Below, piece after piece: positions 1 to 6,537 of a stretch of DNA of 8,110 nucleotides. The position numbers and the translations under genes were made by a program. The stretch's first letter is position 1. Each line of letters begins with the position of its first letter. This DNA is from Chloroflexota bacterium (GTDB lineage Bacteria > Chloroflexota > Ktedonobacteria > Ktedonobacterales > Ktedonobacteraceae), in the NCBI GenBank assembly GCA_021828635.1, contig JAJZEJ010000012.1, forward strand, positions 1 through 8,110, written 5' to 3'. Below the pieces are notes generated by a model. It did not search any database. It was given only the letters and a program-made list of their open reading frames with translations, and had not been told where the DNA came from.

Positions 1-194
1 CTCAAAACAGCGAGTATGTCATCATAGCGATACAGTTCCCACCATTGACGGGATTCATTATAGAAAACGGGTTGCGTCTCACGTAACTGACGATACATGG
101 GAAAAGGGTTCAAACGTAGCGCATCATGGTACTGCTGTTCATAACTCATCTGCGGATGTGGAGTTTGCTGGGTCTTATTCGTTTGTGGAGTCAT
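1..194 (-). CDS. Cytochrome P450, N-terminal fragment (runs off left edge)
   Basis: The start codon is the ATG read on the minus strand at 194-192, preceded by a near-perfect ribosome binding site (AAGGAGGGAGC at 206-196). The 64 visible codons begin MTPQTNKTQQ and continue into NPFPMYRQLRE, a TQPVFYN stretch, a WWELYRYDD stretch and ILAVL. This order (asparagine-proline-phenylalanine/tyrosine-proline, then LRE.xPV, then W...RYDD..AVL) is the usual N-terminal A-helix and beta-1 region of soluble bacterial P450 monooxygenases. The haem-binding cysteine loop and the I-helix lie outside the window, so substrate and integrity cannot be judged. There is no signal peptide or membrane anchor in the visible part, as expected for a cytosolic bacterial P450. 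The gene is divergent from the kinase gene and is probably unrelated to CO oxidation. The family assignment rests on a short N-terminal pattern only. Confidence 0.72.
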   Translation of the reverse strand, partial: MTPQTNKTQQTPHPQMSYEQQYHDALRLNPFPMYRQLRETQPVFYNESRQWWELYRYDDILAVL

Positions 195-487
195 GGCTCC
201 CTCCTTACAGTATAATCGTTATGTTCACGATATAGATTGTAAAGGGGTTACAACAACGAGGTTTGTTTGTGACTTCACAGCTAAAGATGGATGGTTGATA
301 GCCTTTTTTGCCTATGGATAGAGAGAAATTGCTTGTGTAATAGAATTAGTCCTATCGTATCACTCTGTTCAATGGTAACTAGTTGATAGTAAACATGAGT
401 GAGTCAAGTGTGCGCGGTCATGGTATGGTATACTTGCAGTATCAGAGATGCTGTTCATAGGTGCGATGAAGCCAATGGAGCAAGCGT
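195..487. other. Divergent intergenic region between P450 and histidine kinase genes
   Basis: This 293-bp stretch is clearly more AT-rich than the genes around it and holds no convincing small gene on either strand. Besides the dyads near the P450 side, it contains an 8-bp palindrome AACTAGTT at 377-384 and a TATACT hexamer at 429-434 that could be the -10 of the kinase gene. The sequence 17 bases before that hexamer does not match a -35 element, so the promoter call is weak. The kinase ribosome binding site GGAG is at 477-480. No terminator is expected, since both flanking genes start here. Confidence 0.5.
209..253. promoter_or_regulatory. Two inverted repeats upstream of the P450 gene (candidate operators)
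   Basis: Two dyads lie just upstream of the P450 ribosome binding site. The first is TTGTAA-N5-TTACAA at 237-253, perfect 6-bp arms. The second is ATCGT-N7-ACGAT at 215-231, flanked by TATA-like sequence on both sides. A TATAAT hexamer reads on the plus strand at 211-216, with only a weak -35 match 17 bases before it. On the minus strand a possible promoter is TTGTTG, 16 bases, TATATC. Paired dyads in a short promoter region suggest repressor binding, but no regulator gene is visible and the arms are short, so this is inference. Confidence 0.3.
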
Positions 488-1855
488 ATGACACAGACAA
501 TAGATGAGGGACGCGCTCGATTAATTGCTAATCTGCAGCAGCAAGCTGAAGAACTTGAGCAATTGAACCGTATTGCTATTGCTCTCACCTCAGAGTTTAA
601 TCTCCAGCGTCTGCTCCAGATGATTACGGATGCTGCACGCAAAGTTACTGCTGCTGAATACGCCGCTTTTTTCCTGATTCCAGAACTGGTTGAGACAGAT
701 GTAGAAAAACCGGTTACGCAGCACAATAAGGTTAGTTTCAATCTAGCGGCAATTTCTGGTGATAGGCCAGAGATGGTGAAACATTTTCGTCAGCTTGGGC
801 CGGTAGAAGGTATTGGGGTGTTGCATCCCGTCTTCTGGGAAGGCGACTCTATTCTCGTTGACGATGTACATAATGATACGCGGTATCGTGGTGTGCCGCA
901 TGGGCATATTCCAGTGAAGAGTTTTCTGGGGGTGCAGCTAAAAACGCGCGAGGAGACGATGTTAGGCGCATTTCTCATTGGTCACACCAGTGCTGGACGT
1001 TTTCAGACACGCCATGTAGAACTGGTGGAAGCTTTGGGCGCACAAGCGGCTGTTGCATTGCATAATGCACAATTAGTCGCCAGGGAACGGCAGGCAATGG
1101 AGGTGTATGCTGCTCAATTAGAGCATGAAGTGCGTGAGCGCACGGCGGAACTGGAGCAGCGTAATCGTGATCTGAGCAAAGTAGCTACCGACTTACAACA
1201 TTTGCATCATGAGCTTACTGAAGCGCAGAAGCGCCAGATGTTGACAGAGGAGCGCAGCAGAATTGCACAGGAATTGCATGATCGTGTGCAGCAGACATTA
1301 TTTACGATTGGCCTTAAAGCCAATTGGGCGCATGAGCAGCTAGAGGTCAGTTCTCCGCTTACTCCTGCATTGCGTTCTATCAGGCAACTTGCATCATTGG
1401 GAACAGCGCAGGTGCGAGATGCGCTTTTTGCGCTCTCGTCGGCTGAATTGTCGGAAGAAGGTCTGGTTAAGCAGCTTTATAACCTTATTCATGACCTGCG
1501 CGAAGTATCTTCATTAGAAGCTGATTTAGTTGTGGCCGAGTGGACGGGCGCACTGCCTACACACATCGAGCAGACGTTGTTGATGGTTGCTCAGGAAACC
1601 CTCTTAAATGTGCGCCGTCATGCGCAGGCCAGTATTGTTATTGTGACTGTGCAAGTCACATATGAGCAGGCGGTGTTAGTGGTGCAAGATAATGGTGCGG
1701 GCATCCCTGCGCAGGTACTGCAACATTACGAGCATAATGCTGTCCATTTTGGTTTGCGTGGAATGCGCCATCGGATTGAGGAGCTTGGCGGCCATCTCAC
1801 ACTCTCTAATGGTGAAGAGGGAGGTTTAATTGTAAAGGTGGTGGTGCCGCGATGA
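488..1855 (+). CDS. GAF-domain sensor histidine kinase, NarL/DesK-type (HisKA_3)
   Basis: A 455-residue soluble histidine kinase with no membrane-spanning segment, so it should sense a cytoplasmic or diffusible signal. Residues 1-28 are a short coiled coil. Residues about 30-195 form a GAF domain, seen in the pattern GPVEGIGVLHPVFWEG, DDVHND.RY and the closing helix LVEALGAQAAVALHNAQL. Residues about 197-257 are a long charged coiled coil that joins sensor to catalytic core. The dimerisation and phosphoacceptor segment is RSRIAQELHDRVQQ with His264, typical of HisKA_3. The ATPase domain shows the N box around Asn374 (ETLLNVRRHAQA), the G1 box DNGAGIP at 401-407, and FGLRGMRHR from 421. The start ATG at 488 follows GGAG at 477-480; the nearest upstream in-frame GTG runs into a stop. 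It overlaps the regulator gene by four bases. The GAF ligand (haem, gas, redox group or small molecule) cannot be told; no CxxCH haem motif is visible. All catalytic motifs look intact. Confidence 0.93.
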   Translation: MTQTIDEGRARLIANLQQQAEELEQLNRIAIALTSEFNLQRLLQMITDAARKVTAAEYAAFFLIPELVETDVEKPVTQHNKVSFNLAAISGDRPEMVKHFRQLGPVEGIGVLHPVFWEGDSILVDDVHNDTRYRGVPHGHIPVKSFLGVQLKTREETMLGAFLIGHTSAGRFQTRHVELVEALGAQAAVALHNAQLVARERQAMEVYAAQLEHEVRERTAELEQRNRDLSKVATDLQHLHHELTEAQKRQMLTEERSRIAQELHDRVQQTLFTIGLKANWAHEQLEVSSPLTPALRSIRQLASLGTAQVRDALFALSSAELSEEGLVKQLYNLIHDLREVSSLEADLVVAEWTGALPTHIEQTLLMVAQETLLNVRRHAQASIVIVTVQVTYEQAVLVVQDNGAGIPAQVLQHYEHNAVHFGLRGMRHRIEELGGHLTLSNGEEGGLIVKVVVPR

Positions 1856-2490
1856 TTCGTATTATGATTGTGGACGATCACGAGATGGTACGCGAGGGAC
1901 TGAAAGCTATCTTGCTGACTGAACCTGATTTCGTTATTGTCGGTGATGCATCTAATGCATCACAGGCATTACAGGGTATTGAGCAATTACAGCCTGATAT
2001 TGTGCTATTGGATGTGCGCCTTCCTGATAGTAGTGGTATCGAAGTCTGTCAAGAGGTGACAGAGCGTTTCCCTGAAATAGCGGTAATTATTCTCACCACC
2101 TTTACCGATCAACAATTGGTCGCCCAATGTATCAAAGCGGGCGCACGTGGGTATATTGTCAAGGATGTTGAGCGTTTTGACCTTAAACGCTCTATCCGTG
2201 CTGTGGCACGTGGCGAGGCTGCTATTGACTCTAAGGCGGCAATGGCTGTGCTATCACAACTACGTCATGCTTCGCATGCTCAAAGCGAACTTGAGCCAGA
2301 GCCTTTAAGTTCACAGCAACTTGTTATTTTGCGCCTGGTCGCGCAAGGACTTTCCAGCCGTGAAATTGCGACCCAGTTGTACCTCAGCGAGAATACCGTC
2401 AAGGGCTATGTGCAGGAGATTTTGCATCGTTTAGGTGTCAAAAATCGGACGGAAGCGGTGATGGTAGCTGTTAAACAGGGTTGGCTCTGA
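1852..2490 (+). CDS. NarL/FixJ-family response regulator with LuxR-type HTH
   Basis: A 212-residue DNA-binding response regulator and the evident partner of the kinase; its ATG overlaps the kinase stop as ATGA, indicating translational coupling. The receiver domain (about 1-120) has the acidic pair Asp8-Asp9, phosphoacceptor Asp54 in VLLDVRLPDSSG, the conserved Thr at 82-83 in ILTTFTD and Lys104 in GYIVKD. The output domain (about 150-212) is a LuxR-type helix-turn-helix, with LSSQQLVILRLVAQGLSSR, then EIATQLYLSENTVKGYV, then ILHRLGVKNRTEAV. All signature residues are present, so it should be phosphorylatable and DNA-binding. Regulators of this family bind short paired boxes; boxes resembling the NarL heptamer TACYYMT occur just downstream, in front of coxM. 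The targets are unproven: autoregulation, the cox operon or both are plausible. Confidence 0.94.
   Translation: MIRIMIVDDHEMVREGLKAILLTEPDFVIVGDASNASQALQGIEQLQPDIVLLDVRLPDSSGIEVCQEVTERFPEIAVIILTTFTDQQLVAQCIKAGARGYIVKDVERFDLKRSIRAVARGEAAIDSKAAMAVLSQLRHASHAQSELEPEPLSSQQLVILRLVAQGLSSREIATQLYLSENTVKGYVQEILHRLGVKNRTEAVMVAVKQGWL
1943..1963. repeat. 21-bp palindrome inside the response regulator gene
   Basis: The sequence GTGATGCAT, three bases, ATGCATCAC is a perfect inverted repeat with 9-bp arms, about 90 bases into the regulator coding region. It encodes the GDASNASQ stretch of the receiver domain, where an Ala-Ser pair is repeated with similar codons, so it may simply reflect that duplication. 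It could form a tight mRNA hairpin or be bound by a dimeric protein. No function is shown. Confidence 0.5.
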
Positions 2491-2497
2491 GCAAAAA

Positions 2498-2531
2498 TAC
2501 CCCCTTTCGTATGGTCCAAATTACCTCCTTT
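2498..2531 (+). promoter_or_regulatory. Tandem TACCYCCTTT boxes upstream of coxM (candidate NarL-type binding sites)
   Basis: TACCCCCTTT (2498-2507) and TACCTCCTTT (2522-2531) are direct repeats, nine of ten bases identical, set 24 bp apart. A third related box, TACCTCT, is at 2589-2595. The known NarL heptamer consensus is TACYYMT; the third box matches it fully and the first two match six of seven positions. A NarL-family regulator is encoded immediately upstream, so these may be its binding sites controlling coxM. The boxes are short and low in complexity, so chance remains a real alternative. Confidence 0.35.
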
Positions 2532-2561
2532 TGGGTGTAACACTCCTCGGCCAGAAAACTT

Positions 2562-2567
2562 TATACT
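2562..2567 (+). promoter_or_regulatory. Candidate -10 element of the cox operon promoter
   Basis: TATACT matches the sigma-70 -10 consensus at five of six bases. The hexamer 17 bases upstream (AACACT at 2539-2544) is a poor -35, which would fit a promoter needing an activator. With transcription starting near 2574, the tandem TACCYCCTTT boxes would sit roughly 45 to 75 bases upstream, a normal position for activator sites, and the leader before coxM would be about 110 bases. No terminator-like hairpin with a T-run is visible after the regulator gene, so read-through from the two-component genes is also possible. Confidence 0.3.
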
Positions 2568-2683
2568 GTTCTAGCGTAGAGGTCTGCATACCTCTTGCAT
2601 GGCAACCTTCTCATCGATCTGGCGTGTTTCTCGACGATGAAGCGCGGCATAGCTGCGCGTCAAGAGATGTTGGAGGTAATAGT

Positions 2684-3571
2684 GTGATCCCTGGTCCATT
2701 TGATTATGTTATGGCAGGTAGCGTAGCCGAAGCGGTATCGCTCTTGCAGCAGCACGGCGATGAAGCCAAAATCCTCGCGGGTGGGCAGAGCCTGATCCCC
2801 ATCTTACGTTTTCGCCTTGCCAGCCCCTCCGTTCTTATCGACATCAATGGTATTCCCGACCTGGATTATGTGCAGGAAACCGATGGTATGCTGCACATTG
2901 GCAGTCTAACCCGCGAATCTGTTCTGGATAGCTCCTCTTTCATTGGAACACGCTATCCCATTTTGCGGGATACGGCCAATGGTGTGGCTGATCCAGTGGT
3001 GCGCAATTGGGCAACCGTCGGCGGCAATCTCGCGCACGCCGACCCCGCGAACGATCATCCAGCGACCATGCTGGCACTTGGAGCCAGTGTTGTTGTGACT
3101 GGTGCGACCGGGCAACGTGTCATTCCCATTGAAGAGTTTTTTACCGACTCTGCCTTTGAAACGACACTCCACCCTGATGAGTTACTGACTGAGATTCGCA
3201 TACCCGCGCCCCCAGAGCGTAGCGGCGGAGCCTATCTCAAGCTTGAACGCAAAGTTGGCGATTATGCTATCGCTGGTGTTGCGGTCTATGTCACGTTGGA
3301 TAGTGGCAACGTAGTGACTCACGCTGGTATTGGCCTGACCAATGTTGGGGCGTACCCAATCAAGGCGCGAGCCGCCGAGCGGGCATTGATTGGTAATGTT
3401 CTCAATGAGGAAGCTATGCAGCACGCGGCTGAACTGGCTGCTGCTGCCTCGCAACCAACGAGTGATACACGTGGTCCAGCAGAGTATAAGCGTGCGATGG
3501 TGCGAACGCTATGTGGACGTGCTTTACGCAAGGCGTTGTCTCGCGCAACAGGAAGGGGGCAATATGAGTAA
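2684..3571 (+). CDS. coxM: Aerobic carbon monoxide dehydrogenase, FAD-binding medium subunit
   Basis: CoxM carries FAD and passes electrons from the iron-sulfur subunit CoxS to the quinone acceptor. The 295-residue protein shows both FAD-pyrophosphate motifs at the positions known from Oligotropha CoxM: AGGQS at 32-36 and TVGG at 111-114, within [15 protein letters not shown]. The C-terminal CO dehydrogenase flavoprotein domain follows, with [20 protein letters not shown] and, near the end, RALRKAL. I chose the GTG at 2684 because GGAGG at 2672-2676 lies seven bases ahead and the protein then starts [18 protein letters not shown], the normal family N-terminus. The frame stays open back to a TTG at 2531, but those 51 codons look like untranslated leader. 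The gene is first in the cox operon and overlaps coxS by eight bases. The length is close to the usual 285-295 and nothing appears broken. Confidence 0.95.
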   Translation: MIPGPFDYVMAGSVAEAVSLLQQHGDEAKILAGGQSLIPILRFRLASPSVLIDINGIPDLDYVQETDGMLHIGSLTRESVLDSSSFIGTRYPILRDTANGVADPVVRNWATVGGNLAHADPANDHPATMLALGASVVVTGATGQRVIPIEEFFTDSAFETTLHPDELLTEIRIPAPPERSGGAYLKLERKVGDYAIAGVAVYVTLDSGNVVTHAGIGLTNVGAYPIKARAAERALIGNVLNEEAMQHAAELAAAASQPTSDTRGPAEYKRAMVRTLCGRALRKALSRATGRGQYE

Positions 3572-4076
3572 ACATCACATTCGTGCGACGATCAACGGCA
3601 CTATCTATGAAGATGATGTGGAGGCTCGCACGCTCCTTGTTCACTGGATACGCGATGGCTTGCGTCTAACGGGTACCCACATTGGTTGCGATACCTCATC
3701 CTGCGGAGCTTGCACCATTCTCGTCGATGGCAAAGCCACCAAATCTTGCACGATGTTTGCTGTGCAAGCTAATGGTCGCCAGATCATGACTGTGGAAGGT
3801 TTGGAGCAGAGCGATAAGCTGCATCCGATGCAAGAAGGTTTCCATGAGATGCATGCTTTGCAGTGCGGTTACTGCACGCCAGGTATGATGATGGCTGGCA
3901 TTGCCCTTTTGCAACGCAATCCTCATCCCAGCGAGCATGAGATACGCGAGGGTATTTCGGGCAACCTCTGTCGCTGCACCGGGTATGTCAACATTGTGCG
4001 AGCGATTCAATATGCCGCCGATAAAATGAGTACACCTGAGCAAGTGCCGGTCAGCGCCGGTGAGGGAGGCGAATGA
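3564..4076 (+). CDS. coxS: Aerobic carbon monoxide dehydrogenase, [2Fe-2S] small subunit
   Basis: CoxS holds the two [2Fe-2S] clusters that carry electrons from the Mo/Cu site of CoxL to the FAD of CoxM. The 170-residue protein has the plant-ferredoxin-type cluster ligands Cys42, Cys47, Cys50 and Cys62 ([16 protein letters not shown]), and the helical-domain cluster ligands Cys101, Cys104, Cys136 and Cys138 ([11 protein letters not shown] and [13 protein letters not shown]). All eight ligands are present at family spacing. The ATG at 3564 is preceded by the purine-rich stretch GGAAGGGGG and gives the standard start [13 protein letters not shown]. The frame is open upstream to 3390, but that part lies inside coxM and has no family resemblance. 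The start overlaps the end of coxM by eight bases, and the stop overlaps the coxL start as ATGA, so the three subunits should be translated in step. It is cytoplasmic, with no signal peptide. Confidence 0.97.
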   Translation: MSKHHIRATINGTIYEDDVEARTLLVHWIRDGLRLTGTHIGCDTSSCGACTILVDGKATKSCTMFAVQANGRQIMTVEGLEQSDKLHPMQEGFHEMHALQCGYCTPGMMMAGIALLQRNPHPSEHEIREGISGNLCRCTGYVNIVRAIQYAADKMSTPEQVPVSAGEGGE

Positions 4077-6445
4077 TGGCGACAGAGGTCCATGCCCATC
4101 ATGGTCTGGGCGAACCATATAAGCGTAAAGAAGATGCACGTTTCATTCGTGGTCAGGGCAACTACGTGGATGATGTACAGTTGCCAGGGATGCTCTATGG
4201 TGATATTGTGCGCAGCCCTTATGCTCATGCTCTGATCAAAAACGTTGATATTAGCGCCGCATTGCAGGTACCAGGGGTAGTCGCAGTTATCACCGGCAAA
4301 GACCTGGAAGCAGCCGGTTTGGCATGGATGCCGACGCTCTCCGCCGATATGGAGGCTGTGCTGGCTGTTGATCGCGTGCTGTATCAGATGCAAGAAGTGG
4401 CTTTTGTCGTTGCTACCAGCCGCTACGCCGCCGCCGACGGCGTAGAGGCGGTTGATGTTGAATATGAGCCACTGCCGGTAGTCATTAATGCTAAAAAGGC
4501 GCTTGACCCCGACGCGCCGTTGCTGCGCCCCGATAAGAAAGAGAAGCAGCCCACAAACCAAATTTATCACTGGGAGACGGGCGATAAAGCCGCTACCGAT
4601 GCCGCCTTTACTTCGGCTGAGCGCGATGGCATTGTGGTAGCGCAGGATCTCTACATTCCGCGTATCCATCCCGCGCCCATCGAGACCTGTGGTTGCGTTG
4701 CCGATTTTCGCAAAGCAACGGGTAAATTGACTGTCTGGATGACCTCGCAGGCACCACACGCGCATCGCACGCTCTTTGCCATCGTTGCTGGTCTGCCTGA
4801 GCATCGTATCCGCATCATCTCGCCGGATGTAGGTGGCGGCTTTGGCAATAAAGTACCCATTTACCCTGGCTATGTCTGCGCTGTTGTGGCTTCGATTACG
4901 ACTGGTAAACCGGTCAAGTGGATTGAAGATCGTACTGAGAATTTGAGCAGTACCGGTTTCGCACGCGATTACCACATCCATGCGGAAATTGCTGCTGACA
5001 AAGATGGTACGGTTAAAGCATTGCGTGTGCATACACTGGCCGATCATGGCGCATTCGATGCAGCCGCGCAACCCACGAAGTTTCCTGCTGGTCTGTTCCA
5101 CATCTGCACCGGTTCCTATGACTTCAAGCATGCCTTTGTGGATGTTGATGCCGTTCATACTAACAAAGCTCCTGGCGGTATCGCGTATCGCTGCTCGTTC
5201 CGTGTCACTGAGGCATCATATCTGATCGAACGTATGATGGATACGCTGGCACATGACATGGGCAAAGACCCGGCAGCACTACGACGGCAGAACTTCATTC
5301 AGCCGGAGGCGTTTCCCTATCGCTCAGCACTCGATTGGACCTATGATAGTGGCAACTATGAGGGTTCTTTGAAATTGGCGATGGAGACGATTGGCTACGA
5401 TGAGTTGCGCAAGGAGCAGGCTGAGAAGCGGGCGCGTGGTGAATTGATGGGCATTGGTATCTCCACCTTTACCGAGATTGTGGGTGCTGGCCCCGGCAAG
5501 CACTTCGATATCGCTGGTATTGAAATGTTCGATAGCTGCGAGATTCGTGTGCATCCAACCGGTAAGGCATTAGCGCGTATCGGAGCGCAGACGCAGGGCC
5601 AGGGCCACGAGACGACTTTTGCACAGATCATCGCCGCCGAACTTGGCATGTCGCCCGATGATATCGATGTCGAGCATGGTGATACGGATACCGCGCCTTA
5701 TGGCCTGGGTACCTATGCCAGCCGCAGCACGCCGGTAGCAGGTGCGGCAACGGCAATGGCGGCCCGCAAGGTACGCGATAAGGCCAAAAAGATCGCGGCT
5801 TATCTCCTGGAAGTCGGCGAAGAAGACCTGGAGTGGGAGCCTGGACGTTTCTTTGTCAAAGGCGCTCCTGGTAAAGGCAAGACTATTCAGGAACTGGCTT
5901 TTGCCGCCTATACCAATTGCCCACCCTATCTTGAGCCGGGACTTGAGGCCGTCAACTACTACGACCCGCCCAACCTGACCTATCCTTTCGGTGCGTATAT
6001 CTGTGTCGTGGACATTGATCGTGGCACTGGTCAGGTTAAGATTCGTCGTTTTGTTGCGATTGACGACTGTGGCACCGTGATCAACCCAATGATTGTCGAT
6101 GGTCAGGTGCATGGTGGGCTGACACAAGGACTGGCTCCGGCTATGTATGAGGAACTGGCCTACGACGAAGATGGCAACTTGCTGACTGCCAATTTCCAGG
6201 ACTACCTGATCCCGACCGCGATGGAGACACCACATTGGGAGACAGGTCGTACCGTCACGCCGTCGCCGCATCATCCTATTGGCGCGAAAGGTGTGGGCGA
6301 GTCGCCGACAGTGGGTGCGCCACAAGCTATCGTTAATGCGGTAGTCGATGCGCTGGCCCATGTCGGTGTGCGGCATATCGATATGCCGCTGACGCCCTGG
6401 AAGGTGTGGAGTGTTTTGCAAGAAAAAGGTCTAACTACTGAGTGA
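4073..6445 (+). CDS. coxL: Aerobic carbon monoxide dehydrogenase, form I molybdenum-copper large subunit
   Basis: CoxL is the catalytic subunit that oxidises CO with water to CO2, two electrons and two protons, at a cofactor of molybdenum bridged by sulfide to copper. The active-site loop is AYRCSFR, which defines form I (true) CO dehydrogenases; form II relatives have AYRGAGR. The copper-binding cysteine is Cys374. Other expected residues are Gln226 (in SQAPHAHR), the GGFG motif at 255-258 (in [11 protein letters not shown]), and the catalytic base Glu743 (in [12 protein letters not shown]). Set against Oligotropha CoxL the offset is a constant 14 residues for Gln226, the GGFG motif and Cys374, then 20 at Glu743, so the core aligns without breaks. 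The order is a hammerhead domain (about 20-130) followed by the two-part cofactor-binding domain. The length of 790 residues is slightly under the usual 800-810. It starts at the ATG overlapping the coxS stop; a second ATG at 4076 is an alternative out-of-frame call and was not used. Confidence 0.97.
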   Translation: MMATEVHAHHGLGEPYKRKEDARFIRGQGNYVDDVQLPGMLYGDIVRSPYAHALIKNVDISAALQVPGVVAVITGKDLEAAGLAWMPTLSADMEAVLAVDRVLYQMQEVAFVVATSRYAAADGVEAVDVEYEPLPVVINAKKALDPDAPLLRPDKKEKQPTNQIYHWETGDKAATDAAFTSAERDGIVVAQDLYIPRIHPAPIETCGCVADFRKATGKLTVWMTSQAPHAHRTLFAIVAGLPEHRIRIISPDVGGGFGNKVPIYPGYVCAVVASITTGKPVKWIEDRTENLSSTGFARDYHIHAEIAADKDGTVKALRVHTLADHGAFDAAAQPTKFPAGLFHICTGSYDFKHAFVDVDAVHTNKAPGGIAYRCSFRVTEASYLIERMMDTLAHDMGKDPAALRRQNFIQPEAFPYRSALDWTYDSGNYEGSLKLAMETIGYDELRKEQAEKRARGELMGIGISTFTEIVGAGPGKHFDIAGIEMFDSCEIRVHPTGKALARIGAQTQGQGHETTFAQIIAAELGMSPDDIDVEHGDTDTAPYGLGTYASRSTPVAGAATAMAARKVRDKAKKIAAYLLEVGEEDLEWEPGRFFVKGAPGKGKTIQELAFAAYTNCPPYLEPGLEAVNYYDPPNLTYPFGAYICVVDIDRGTGQVKIRRFVAIDDCGTVINPMIVDGQVHGGLTQGLAPAMYEELAYDEDGNLLTANFQDYLIPTAMETPHWETGRTVTPSPHHPIGAKGVGESPTVGAPQAIVNAVVDALAHVGVRHIDMPLTPWKVWSVLQEKGLTTE

Positions 6446-6456
6446 GTACCTCGAAG

Positions 6457-6490
6457 CGACGTACAGAGTGTTCCGATACTCTGTACGCCG
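6457..6490. repeat. Strong inverted repeat in the coxL-xdhC spacer
   Basis: CGTACAGAGT at 6460-6469 is the exact reverse complement of ACTCTGTACG at 6478-6487, with an 8-base loop. After one A-C mismatch the stem gains two further pairs at 6457-6458 and 6489-6490. It begins 11 bases after the coxL stop. The following bases are pyrimidine-rich but not a T-run, so it does not look like a standard intrinsic terminator. An mRNA 3'-end stabiliser or processing site that sets more CODH subunits than accessory protein is the likeliest role, by inference. Confidence 0.6.
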
Positions 6491-6530
6491 TCTTCTGCCG
6501 CCTTCTACTGCCTTCTACTGTCTTCTGGAG
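6491..6530 (+). repeat. Four-unit 10-bp tandem repeat ending in the xdhC ribosome binding site
   Basis: Four consecutive 10-base units read TCTTCTGCCG, CCTTCTACTG, CCTTCTACTG and TCTTCTGGAG; the middle two are identical. The last unit ends in GGAG, the ribosome binding site of the following gene (ATG at 6538, seven bases later). The array starts at the base after the hairpin. Such an array can change length by slippage, which would change hairpin-to-start spacing. It is non-coding if the xdhC start chosen here is right. Confidence 0.75.
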
Positions 6531-6537
6531 AAATACC

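Noticed and set aside
1642..1660. TGTGACT-N5-AGTCACA, resembling a CRP/FNR-type site
   Set aside because: The spacing between TGTGA and TCACA is 9, not the 6 of CRP sites, and it lies deep inside the kinase ATPase domain, far from any start. It is probably chance.
2516..2534. Weak hairpin CCAAA-N9-TTTGG after the regulator gene, considered as a terminator
   Set aside because: The stem is only 5 bp, AT-rich, with no T-run after it; not a credible terminator.
2531..2683. 51-codon in-frame extension of coxM from a TTG codon
   Set aside because: It has no ribosome binding site, does not resemble CoxM N-termini and covers the probable promoter. The GTG at 2684 with GGAGG and a canonical N-terminus is much better.
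4423..4445. GC-rich hairpin CTACGCCG-N7-CGGCGTAG in coxL
   Set aside because: It sits within conserved coding sequence with alanine-rich GCC codons; no T-run and no boundary nearby. It is explained by codon composition.
4007..5158. Long 383-codon open frame on the minus strand opposite coxL
   Set aside because: It lies antisense to the strongly conserved coxL gene and its translation has no family-like pattern. It is a by-product of codon usage in coxL.
5570..6421. 283-codon open frame on the minus strand opposite the 3' part of coxL
   Set aside because: It is antisense to conserved catalytic coding sequence, with many Arg, His and Asn residues and no recognisable domain; a shadow frame.
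6442..6537. 32-codon in-frame extension of the XdhC-YHS gene from a GTG overlapping the coxL stop
   Set aside because: The GTGA overlap is attractive for coupling, but there is no ribosome binding site, the added residues come from the hairpin and tandem repeat, and the ATG at 6538 has GGAG at ideal spacing.
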